Below the pieces are notes generated by a model, which did no database searches, was not told the origin of the DNA, and saw only the letters and a list, made by a program, of their open reading frames with translations. A DNA stretch of 64,000 nt from Elusimicrobiota bacterium (GTDB lineage Bacteria; Elusimicrobiota; Elusimicrobia; UBA1565; JACRDR01): contig JACQBA010000012.1 of the NCBI GenBank assembly GCA_016194745.1, positions 335,224-399,223 on the forward strand, given 5' to 3'. The translations under genes and the position numbers were made by a program. Below, piece after piece: positions 40,166-47,304 of the stretch. The stretch's first letter is position 1, and every line of letters begins with the position of its first letter.

Positions 40166-40777
40166 ATGGCCAACGCGCTCCTTTGGTCCCCCTTCCCGGC
40201 CGGCTCGCGCCGGCTGCGCGCCGCACGCGCGGTATTCTGGGTCGCGTTCCTGACGGGCTCTGCGGTCTACGGGCGAAAGTCGTGGGTCAGGCACGACGCG
40301 GGCAACAAGAATCCGCTGGTGGTCGGGGCGCGTACGCGGTTTCATCTATGGCGCCTGAGCTCCCGCGATCCCGGAAGGGCCGCCGCGTCGTGGACAGAGC
40401 TCCAGAACATCTACCTGAGAAGCTGGCAGGCTTTCCATATCATGGCGCCTCATTTCGTGGACGACGAGCCGATCCATTTTCGGATCCGCCATCGGGACGA
40501 ATCCAAGCAGCCGCATGGCGTCTATGGGACCTTCTGGGCGAGTCCCGAAAGGCTCGATGTCTACGCCAAGCGCGAACCGTCGCGGATGCGGGACGGTTCG
40601 TACCAGATATTCTCCTGCGTCACCGTCGGCGAGGCGCTGCTCGCCATGGCCTACAACGAGAACGAGCAGTGGCGCTCTCCGTTTCGCGGAGACTGGCAGA
40701 GATGGTACTTGGAAAACCGGAGCTACTATCCTCTTTCCGTCAGGGCCGCGGGAATGATGCCGGAGAAAGACCGCTGA
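40166..40777 (+). CDS. Unknown protein, 203 aa
   Basis: A 203-aa protein with a basic N-terminus and one weak hydrophobic stretch (ARAVFWVAFLTGSAVYG), possibly a signal anchor. The rest is rich in Trp, Tyr, His and Arg (FHIMAPHFVDDEPIHFRIRHRDESKQPHG region), giving an extracytoplasmic look. No family recognised. No clear SD. It sits alone on the plus strand, divergent from sedolisin. Confidence 0.6.
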   Translation: MANALLWSPFPAGSRRLRAARAVFWVAFLTGSAVYGRKSWVRHDAGNKNPLVVGARTRFHLWRLSSRDPGRAAASWTELQNIYLRSWQAFHIMAPHFVDDEPIHFRIRHRDESKQPHGVYGTFWASPERLDVYAKREPSRMRDGSYQIFSCVTVGEALLAMAYNENEQWRSPFRGDWQRWYLENRSYYPLSVRAAGMMPEKDR

Positions 40778-41004
40778 ACCGGCGCGCGCGCCTCCCGGGC
40801 GCGGTCCCGAGCCCGGCGAGCGGATGCGCCCGGATCAAGGCGCCTGTCGTGTTCTGGGTCGATGCGCCTAGGAGGGCGTAGGACTCTTTCCCGGCGAATT
40901 GTGCCCGATCGGCAGACGCTCGAGCGCGGCTCCAAGTTCTAGAATCCATCCATCGGACGTCGCTACGGCGCGCGCAGCGCGCGCGGCTTCGTCCAGGAGG
41001 ACGC
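40778..41004 (+). other. Intergenic region before the caspase-like gene
   Basis: 227 bases without a supportable gene. TAGAAT near 40940 could be a -10 box. A GC-rich GCGCGCGC-type inverted repeat lies at about 40970-40985. CCAGGAGG at 40994-41001 is the RBS of the next gene. Confidence 0.4.
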
Positions 41005-42540
41005 ATGGGTCCCTTTGCCACAGCCGCCGCACGCCGCCTTCGCTCCGCTCATTTTCTCGTCGCCGCCTTGTTCATCGCGGTTCCGGCGCTCGCCTTCTAC
41101 GGCGTCACCTCGAGCGAGGTCATGCTCACGTTCAACGGCATCGTCGAAATCGAGGCCGAGCGGGCTCCGGCGCTGGAGGACCTCAAGGCCGGCGGCCGAC
41201 TTTACGCCGCGGCGCGCCAGAAGGTCGAAGACCAAGTGCAATTCCTGGTCGGGCTCTTTCAATCGCCCTCCTTTGTGGCCCAATATCAGTGCGCGACGGT
41301 TGCCCGGCCCGGAAGCGGCGGCCGGCAGCGCCAGCGCGTCGGCTGCCCCGGCACGATGGGCGAGAGCATGGCGTACGACATCGCCTTCACGGACTCAAAG
41401 CTCATCCGCGAGGGCGTCGTCCGCCTGCGCTACAACTTCGCGGGACCGGCCGTGTTCCGGAAGAAGTGGTTCCCGCTCGGACAGACCATGCGCAAGGTCG
41501 CGCTTAAGATGCCCCTGTCCCCGGACCGGTTTTTCAACGGCGAGATGGGGACCGAGGCGGGCCGGCGGCGCTGTCTGCACGACTCGCATTACTTGAGCGA
41601 GGGGGACTTCTTCTATTTCTGGGATCCCGAGATGCCCGGCTGCTCGCTCAGGGAAAGCGCGGAGCTGCTCCGCATCGACGGGCTTCTGACGAAGACGGAG
41701 GGTCCGCGGACCGGCCGCGAGACGAAGATCCGCTGGCCGAACTTCGGAAAGCTCTACGGCGACAACGGCAACGGGGAGACGATGACGATCTCGTGGTTCC
41801 TCGGCTACGCCGACGAGGACAAGATCGACCCCAACCACGCCAGGGTCAACGAGCGCGACGATTCCTACCGCGACTTCCTCAGGTTCAAGCGCCAGCTCTC
41901 GGCCATGGGCTTCAAAGAGAACGCCCAGGAGAGCCTCAACGGGTTCAGGCTGGGCGACGACGGGAAGCTCCAGATGCAGCGCGGAAAGCTCAAGCCCGGC
42001 ATCAGCTTCCTTCAAGTCTGGGAAAAGTCCGGTTCGTGGCGCGGAAAACGCGTGAACATCAAGCTGCGCATGCTGCTGTCCGACACCGGGCACAGCTCGG
42101 AGGACAAGACGTTCCACAAGTCGCTGCGGCAGGCCCTTCCCGAATCGGACGTCCTCATCTACATGGGGCATTCCGGCCTCGGCGGCAACCTCGCGCTCGA
42201 CATGGACGCCTTGGACGGGCTCCAGTGGAACCCGGAGAAGTACCAGGTATTCCTCTTCAACGGCTGCAGCGGCAACGCTTATTTCCCTCGGCAGTACGCT
42301 GCCGCGAAGGGGAAGGACAAGGACGGGAAGATGAACCTCCGCGTCCTGTCCTCGTCGCTCCCGACGTACTTCCATAACGCCTTCAACAATCAGGTCGCGT
42401 TCCTCACGCCGTTCGCGAAGCTGGAGACGCCCGATTGGAAGACGTTCGTCGGAAGCATGGACAAGTCCACGCCGGATGCGGAGAACGTGCTCTACGGCGT
42501 CAACGGCGAAGGCGACGACGACTGGACGCCTCAGCAGTAA
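41005..42540 (+). CDS. Secreted caspase-like (clan CD type) protein
   Basis: A 511-aa exported protein. The signal sequence (FLVAALFIAVPALAF) is near residues 16-32. The C-terminal third has two strand-turn motifs spaced as in clan CD cysteine peptidases: VLIYMGHSGLGGN with His389 after a hydrophobic block, and VFLFNGCSGNAYF with Cys421 after another. This fits a His-Cys dyad of a caspase/gingipain/C13-like fold. The region before it is unassigned. The ATG has an ideal CCAGGAGG RBS. A diverged paralogue ends at base 278. Proteolytic activity is inferred, not shown; a non-peptidase member is possible. Confidence 0.7.
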   Translation: MGPFATAAARRLRSAHFLVAALFIAVPALAFYGVTSSEVMLTFNGIVEIEAERAPALEDLKAGGRLYAAARQKVEDQVQFLVGLFQSPSFVAQYQCATVARPGSGGRQRQRVGCPGTMGESMAYDIAFTDSKLIREGVVRLRYNFAGPAVFRKKWFPLGQTMRKVALKMPLSPDRFFNGEMGTEAGRRRCLHDSHYLSEGDFFYFWDPEMPGCSLRESAELLRIDGLLTKTEGPRTGRETKIRWPNFGKLYGDNGNGETMTISWFLGYADEDKIDPNHARVNERDDSYRDFLRFKRQLSAMGFKENAQESLNGFRLGDDGKLQMQRGKLKPGISFLQVWEKSGSWRGKRVNIKLRMLLSDTGHSSEDKTFHKSLRQALPESDVLIYMGHSGLGGNLALDMDALDGLQWNPEKYQVFLFNGCSGNAYFPRQYAAAKGKDKDGKMNLRVLSSSLPTYFHNAFNNQVAFLTPFAKLETPDWKTFVGSMDKSTPDAENVLYGVNGEGDDDWTPQQ

Positions 42541-42556
42541 CGCCAGGCCGCGGCCC

Positions 42557-42584
42557 TTGACAGTTGCCCGGGGCGAAGTACACT
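42557..42584 (+). promoter_or_regulatory. Promoter with leaderless start for the 42591 gene
   Basis: TTGACA (42557-42562), a 16-nt spacer, TACACT (42579-42584), then 6 nt and the ATG. No SD is present. The A of ATG is the predicted +1. Confidence 0.68.
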
Positions 42585-42590
42585 AGACGC

Positions 42591-43148
42591 ATGGCGCCGC
42601 TCCCGAACCTTGCGGTCTGCGTTCTGCTGCTCGCCTCCGGCGTCGCGAGCGCGGCCGGGGAGCGGGGGCGCCATCCCGTGATCGACGCCATTCAGAGCCA
42701 CGCCAAATACCAAGCGCCGCGGGGATGGTCCCGCCGGAGCAATTCGATGGGCGAGGACCACGCGCTCTTTTATTCCAAAGGGCCCTTCGAGATCCGCGTG
42801 CAGCTTTTGGGCGGGCCGGACTCATCCTTTTCCGGGCCCCAGGACTTTCTGGATAGCTTTTCGGCGGGCGGCGGGGAGAAAGAGTCCTTCAAGGAAATAG
42901 GATCGAGCGCCGTCGCCGGCGCCGATCGAGCGCTGTATGAGCATCGGCACACTCCCGTCGTTCGCGATCCGCACGGCCCGGCGCCCGCGAGCCGCCCCGT
43001 GCGCGAGCTGTTGTGCGTAGTCCCCGCGGGGCGGCGCTACTTCGTCCTCACCTTTTCCGCGTCTTCGGACGACGCGCGCGTCCTCGAGACCGTGCGGGAG
43101 GAATGGACCGCGCTGCTCTCGACTTTTTCCGTCGTCAAGCCTTACTGA
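42591..43148 (+). CDS. Exported protein, unknown function (185 aa)
   Basis: A 185-aa protein with a signal peptide (LAVCVLLLASGVASAAG). The mature part is a single domain of the PsbP/DUF1795-like kind by look: YQAPRGWSRRS early, a FEIRVQLLG strand, then VPAGRRYFVLTFSASSDDARVLETVREEW near the C-terminus. This resemblance is a hypothesis. The start at 42591 is chosen because it yields the signal peptide and lies 6 nt from a -10 box. Its 3' end overlaps the convergent gluzincin gene by 14 bases. Confidence 0.7.
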   Translation: MAPLPNLAVCVLLLASGVASAAGERGRHPVIDAIQSHAKYQAPRGWSRRSNSMGEDHALFYSKGPFEIRVQLLGGPDSSFSGPQDFLDSFSAGGGEKESFKEIGSSAVAGADRALYEHRHTPVVRDPHGPAPASRPVRELLCVVPAGRRYFVLTFSASSDDARVLETVREEWTALLSTFSVVKPY

Positions 43149-44847
43149 GCCGGCGGCGCCGGACGCGCGACAATCGGCGCGCCGCCACCAGCGCGAACAG
43201 CCAAAGACCGGGTCCGCCGACGAAGTTTCGTCCCGTCCCGTCCGCCGCGTTCGCGGGGCTCGCGCAGCCGAAGGGGCCGCCGCCCGGCGACTGGCTCTGC
43301 TGGCCGCGCGTCGGCGGGGACGGCGGTCCGCCACGGGGCTGACGGCGGGGTCCTCTAGCGCGCGGCGTTCGCGGCGGATCGTCGGGCACGTGGTTGCGGG
43401 TCGGATCGTCCCCGTCGAAATTGGGATCGTCGACTTGCTGGCGCGCGGGGCCCCGGGGCCCGGGCGGGGTCCTCGGCGGCACGTGAGGATCGGGCTCGGG
43501 CGCCGGCTGATCGGCGGCGACGTCCGCGCGCGGGGGCTGCTGCGCGGGGACGGTCTCGGCGCGCGGACTTCCCTGGCGGACCCATGCGAGCCATGAGCGC
43601 TGCAGCGAGGCCGCGTTCTGCTCGCCGAAATTGCGGTGCAGCGCTCCGTCCCAGTCCCGTGTGCGGACGCCGTCTCGGAAGAAGGCCAGCACCTCGGGCT
43701 TTCCCGTCCCTCCGTTCGACTTGGCGCGCTCGATCAGATAGTCGACCACCGAATGACTCTGCGCGTAGAGCTGGAGCGTGGGCGTACGGTTGCTGTGGCC
43801 CACGGCGAAGAGGTCGCGCATGTTGTAGAGGCGCCCCTCGCGGAGGTACTCCATGAGCTTGCCTCGCCAGAAATCGCGATGACTGGGCTCCTCGGCGGTC
43901 ATCGCGCTGCCCTCGTGCGCCCAAAGAGGAAGGGCTTGGCCGTTGCGGATGAAGAGGGAGTGCTGCACCTCGTGCGGCAGGATCGCTTCCAGGATTTCCT
44001 GCGCGTTTCCGCCCACGCGGATGTTGCCGGCCTCGTTGGTGACGCCTCCGCCGGGGCCGCCGACTCGAATCTGAACCGGATTGCTTTGGCGCGGGGTCGG
44101 GCGTCCGAACCACTCCATCGATTGGCGGGTCCACGTCGTCTCGGCGAGCTCGGCGACCTGCTGCGCGAACTGGGGATTGGCGGCGGTCACGACGAAGTTC
44201 TCGGTCCGGTAGGTGTTTCGTCCGACGAAGCGGCCGGGAGCGGGTCCGGTCGGGGAATGAAGAAGGTGCGGGTTCGCGCCGAGATGGGACGGCACGAGCG
44301 TCGGTCGATGCGACAATGCGTGCCTGTCCGCGCGGCGGCCCGGCGCGTCGCGCAGCAAGACGCCGTCGCCCGGCTGGTGCGCGGCGCCGAAGGCCCGGCT
44401 GGCGCGGGCGCGACGCAAGTCGGAGGCGATGATGCGGTGCAGCAGACCCACTCTCGACTGCTGACGCTCCTCGTCGCCGAGAAGGGCGGCGCGATGATAG
44501 TACAGGTGCCGAGCCTCGGCGACGTCGGAGGCGTCGAGCGCTCCGAGCGCCGCCTTCTCCTCGAGCTCGTCCGCCCGCTGCTGCGACCGGCGGCTGAGAA
44601 GTTCCATGACTTTCGGGGTCGCATGCAGCAGCACGGGCTGGTTCTCGTCGTGGCCGTTCGGAAGCGCGGACTGGGCGGCGAGGAAGTCCGTCTCGGCGCG
44701 GCTGAGCGTCAGCTGGTCCGGCTCCGTCTTAGCCGGCTCCGAGGCGGTTTTGGACGCGGATGTCTCGTGCGCGCGCGCGAACGGCAGGACCGCCGCGAGG
44801 AAAATGGCGGACAGCGAAGCCAAGGCTCGCCCTTGAGTGGGTGCCAT
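43135..44847 (-). CDS. Secreted gluzincin peptidase with C-terminal sorting tail
   Basis: A 570-aa exported protein. Signal peptide at residues 1-26 (IFLAAVLPFARA), then a charged helical region. A peptidase-MA-like domain at about 240-400 has LPHEVQHSLF (zinc HExxH), and the Glu of LWAHEGSAM some 18 residues later as third ligand. A Pro/Arg/Asp-rich low-complexity segment follows. The last 45 residues read FGCASP, a Gly/Asn linker, a short hydrophobic helix (GLWLFALVAA) and RRLSRVRRRR, like a MYXO-CTERM/PEP-CTERM-type tripartite signal for anchoring and sorting. No matching sorting peptidase is in the window. Confidence 0.78.
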   Translation of the reverse strand: MAPTQGRALASLSAIFLAAVLPFARAHETSASKTASEPAKTEPDQLTLSRAETDFLAAQSALPNGHDENQPVLLHATPKVMELLSRRSQQRADELEEKAALGALDASDVAEARHLYYHRAALLGDEERQQSRVGLLHRIIASDLRRARASRAFGAAHQPGDGVLLRDAPGRRADRHALSHRPTLVPSHLGANPHLLHSPTGPAPGRFVGRNTYRTENFVVTAANPQFAQQVAELAETTWTRQSMEWFGRPTPRQSNPVQIRVGGPGGGVTNEAGNIRVGGNAQEILEAILPHEVQHSLFIRNGQALPLWAHEGSAMTAEEPSHRDFWRGKLMEYLREGRLYNMRDLFAVGHSNRTPTLQLYAQSHSVVDYLIERAKSNGGTGKPEVLAFFRDGVRTRDWDGALHRNFGEQNAASLQRSWLAWVRQGSPRAETVPAQQPPRADVAADQPAPEPDPHVPPRTPPGPRGPARQQVDDPNFDGDDPTRNHVPDDPPRTPRARGPRRQPRGGPPSPPTRGQQSQSPGGGPFGCASPANAADGTGRNFVGGPGLWLFALVAARRLSRVRRRRLSKA

Positions 44848-44869
44848 CTAGAGATACGGTGGCCCAAAG

Positions 44870-44935
44870 GGCCCCTTTGCACGAGGCCTGTAAGGCCCAT
44901 ATTTCCGATGGGCCCTTCGCTCTAGCCGATTTGGC
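44870..44935. promoter_or_regulatory. Structured element in a divergent promoter, related to 40092-40140
   Basis: AGGCC-TGTA-AGGCC, then CATATTTCC, then ATGGGCCC and a further CTAGCCGA..GGCCC run. Compared with 40092-40140 it keeps a GGYC-loop-GRCC hairpin, YATATTTC, TGGGCC and a CTAG-YCG segment in the same order, with larger spacing. It lies between the gluzincin gene and the CxCC peptide gene. Confidence 0.42.
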
Positions 44936-44998
44936 CCGTTGGCCCCGTGAGGGCTGGAGCAGCGGGCGGCACCCTATGCGGGAACTATGGAGGTCGTC

Positions 44999-45133
44999 AT
45001 GAAACTTCGAATCATCGCCGCGCTGTTCGTCGTCGCCGTCCTCGCGAATCTGACCGTGCTGCGCTCCGCGAACGCGAGCGGGGACATCGTCGGAGAAATC
45101 GCGGCCGCCGGCGGCTGCGCCTGTTGCGGCTAG
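44999..45133 (+). CDS. 44-aa secreted peptide ending in CACCG
   Basis: A reading frame too short for usual ORF cut-offs but well supported: GGAGGT lies at ideal distance before the ATG. The N-terminal 26 residues (MKLRIIAALFVVAVLANLTV then LRSANA) are a textbook signal peptide with an AxA site. The mature part is about 18 residues (SGDIVGEIAAAGGCACCG), with three Cys at the extreme C-terminus. The Gly-Gly before the Cys tail recalls peptide precursors, but no modification enzyme is adjacent. It is convergent with an exported peroxiredoxin gene 9 bases away, so a redox or metal link is possible (inference). Confidence 0.7.
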   Translation: MKLRIIAALFVVAVLANLTVLRSANASGDIVGEIAAAGGCACCG

Positions 45134-45142
45134 AACCCGGAC

Positions 45143-45676
45143 TCAGCCTTTCTTAGGCTTCTGTAGCTCGGCCAGCGCCCCGAGCACTTCCTCGCTGTGT
45201 TTGGACGGCGAAACGCCCACGTATACCTTTTTGATGTCGCCGTCGGGGCCGATCAAAAACGTGTTGCGCGCGGAGTACGCCAGCGCGCCGACGCCGCTCA
45301 TCGAGCCGTACGCCTTGGATACGTCTCCGCCCACGTCGGACAGAAGCTTGAAGCTCAGGCCTTCCTTGGAGCAGAACTCCTTGTGGGAGTCGGGCGTGTC
45401 CAGGCTGACCCCGAGGATCACGGCCTTGCGGGACTCGAACTTCTTCAAGTCGCGCTGGAAATTGTGAGCTTCGATCGTGCAGCCGGGCGTCATGTCCTTG
45501 GGATAGAAATAGAGGACCACCCACTTTCCGCGAAAATCCGTCAGCGAGACTTCCTTGCCGTCTTGAGATTTCAGCGTGAATCCCGGCGCGTCTGCGCCGA
45601 TCTTGGGCACGCCGGCTCGTTCGGCGGCGAACGCGGGAAGCGCGAGCAGGAGCGACAGCGCGAGGGAGGGTCTCAT
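45143..45676 (-). CDS. Exported Bcp-type peroxiredoxin
   Basis: A 177-aa thiol peroxidase with a signal peptide (LALSLLLALPAFAA), unusual because Bcp/PrxQ are usually cytosolic. The peroxidatic Cys is in PKDMTPGCTIEAHNF. Where most PrxQ proteins carry a resolving Cys five residues later (TxEAC), this has His, so it is a 1-Cys type or uses another Cys (EFCSKEG). The start at 45676 lies exactly 6 nt after TATCAT, a leaderless arrangement. The very long frame reaching 46900 is a shadow. Confidence 0.88.
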   Translation of the reverse strand: MRPSLALSLLLALPAFAAERAGVPKIGADAPGFTLKSQDGKEVSLTDFRGKWVVLYFYPKDMTPGCTIEAHNFQRDLKKFESRKAVILGVSLDTPDSHKEFCSKEGLSFKLLSDVGGDVSKAYGSMSGVGALAYSARNTFLIGPDGDIKKVYVGVSPSKHSEEVLGALAELQKPKKG

Positions 45677-45682
45677 CCCGCC

Positions 45683-45688
45683 ATGATA
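45683..45688 (-). promoter_or_regulatory. -10 box of the peroxiredoxin gene, leaderless
   Basis: TATCAT on the minus strand, 6 nt before the ATG, so the predicted +1 is the A of the start codon. Confidence 0.55.
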
Positions 45689-45702
45689 GCAGAATCGGCG
45701 GG

Positions 45703-47250
45703 CTACCAGGCCGTGGGCTTGTAGTCCTTGAAGAACTTGCCGTGGAGGTGGCTGCCGGTCAGCAGGCCCGAGAAGAACGGATCGCAGACGCGCGCGGCGC
45801 CGTCGACGATGTCGAGCGGCGGCTGGAAATCGTGCTCCTCGCGTTTGCGGGAGGAGTGCACGGCCGGGTCCTCGTCGGTGACCCAGCCCGTGTCCACGGC
45901 GTTCATGAAGATTCCCGTCTTGGCGTAGTCCGGCGCGGACGTCAACGTGAGCATGTTGAGCGCGGCCTTCGCCATGTTGGTGTGGGGATGCTTGTCCGTC
46001 TTCGTGTGGCGCGAGAAGCTTCCTTCCATCGCGGAAACGTTCACGATGTGCTTCTCGCCCGTGGGGTCCTTCGCCATGAGCGCCTTGAGTTTCGCGCACA
46101 GTATGAAGGGCGCCACTGAATTGATGAGCTGGAGCTCGATCATTTCCGCGGTGGGGACCTCCGCCAGCGCCAGGCGCCAGGAGTTCTTCGCGCGTAGATC
46201 GACTTGCTGCAGGTCCGCGTCGGTCTCGCCCGCCGGGAACACGTCGCCCGCGAGCTCGGACTCGTCGTAATTGTACTTGAGTTGGGACAGGGCCGCGGAC
46301 TGCCTCAGCCCGACGCCGGTGCCTCCCGTCTGCTGCCAGGCCGCGAGGCCCGTGGAGTCCGCGTTGTCGAGCTTGGGCAGCGGTCGGCCCTCGAGAGCCG
46401 CGTTGAGTTCCTCTCGGCCGAGAAGGAGCGGCCGCGCCTCGTCGGGCAGGCGGTTCCACGGCAACGCCTCCGTCTCGAGCAGATGGGAGTAGAAGGCCGG
46501 AGGTCGCCGAACCGTCTGCGCCGCGTTGTTGACGAGCAAGTCGAGACGCGGCTCGGTCTGGTTCACGAAGCGGGTGAATATCTCGACGCTCGGGGAATGC
46601 CGCAGGTCGAGGCCGTACACCTGAAGACGCTCCTTCCAGCTGGCGAAATCGGGTTCCCGGGAGTAGCGGAGGGCGGCGTCGTGCGGAAACCGGGTGGTGG
46701 CGAGAACGCGCGCCCCAGCTCTCAGCATCATGAGCGACGCCTGGTAGCCGATCTTGAGGCGAGCTCCGGTGATCAGCGCGGTCCTTCCCGCCAAGGACGA
46801 CGTCTGAAAGCGCTTCGCATAGTTGAACTCGGCGCAGTCCGGGCACATCGCGTCGTAGAAGAAATGAAGCCGCCGGTACTCGGCCTTGCAGACGTAGCAA
46901 AAACGCGATTTCTCGAGGATCCTCTCCGGCCCCGGGTCGGTCCGACGAGGAGGAGGCACGTAGACGGGAGCCTGGCGCGCCGCGCGGATCTCCGTCACCG
47001 CCCGGTTTTCCCGGTCGCTCGCCTCCTGTTTCTGCTTGGCGAGCAAGCGCTCGAACTTCTTGATCCGGGAGCGCTCGGCGGGGGAGGGCCGGGCTAAGCG
47101 GCCGGCGGCCTTGAGCAGGGCGGCGCGCGCCTCCCGAGGAAACGCGCCGAGGAGGCCCGGATCGCGGCCAAGCGCTTCGAGCGTCTCGATGCAGCGCTGC
47201 AGATCTTCGGCATCAACGCCGGGCGCGTCTAAGAGCGGTTGCGGGTTCAT
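45703..47250 (-). CDS. SDR oxidoreductase with N-terminal zinc-finger extension
   Basis: A 515-aa protein. The first about 110 residues are helical and charged. A four-Cys site follows (FCYVCKAEYRR and MCPDCAEFNYAKRF), as in a zinc ribbon. The C-terminal about 370 residues are a short-chain dehydrogenase: RTALITGARLKIGYQASL binds NAD(P), LDLLVNNAAQT, then NVSAMEGSF and the N-terminal-of-helix lysine in HTNMAKAALNML. The usual YxxxK Tyr seems replaced by His/Asn in KHPHTNMAK. It may bind nucleotide without classic chemistry. The ATG at 47250 has TATCAT 11 nt upstream. Confidence 0.78.
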   Translation of the reverse strand: MNPQPLLDAPGVDAEDLQRCIETLEALGRDPGLLGAFPREARAALLKAAGRLARPSPAERSRIKKFERLLAKQKQEASDRENRAVTEIRAARQAPVYVPPPRRTDPGPERILEKSRFCYVCKAEYRRLHFFYDAMCPDCAEFNYAKRFQTSSLAGRTALITGARLKIGYQASLMMLRAGARVLATTRFPHDAALRYSREPDFASWKERLQVYGLDLRHSPSVEIFTRFVNQTEPRLDLLVNNAAQTVRRPPAFYSHLLETEALPWNRLPDEARPLLLGREELNAALEGRPLPKLDNADSTGLAAWQQTGGTGVGLRQSAALSQLKYNYDESELAGDVFPAGETDADLQQVDLRAKNSWRLALAEVPTAEMIELQLINSVAPFILCAKLKALMAKDPTGEKHIVNVSAMEGSFSRHTKTDKHPHTNMAKAALNMLTLTSAPDYAKTGIFMNAVDTGWVTDEDPAVHSSRKREEHDFQPPLDIVDGAARVCDPFFSGLLTGSHLHGKFFKDYKPTAW

Positions 47251-47304
47251 GCGTATGATCAATGATACCACGAAACCGGCGTTCTCCGACGGTAGGAAGG
47301 ACTA

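Noticed and set aside
45143-46900. A 585-codon frame suggesting a fusion of something to the peroxiredoxin
   Set aside because: The upstream part is the SDR gene read in a wrong frame. The peroxiredoxin has its own signal peptide and -10 box at 45676.
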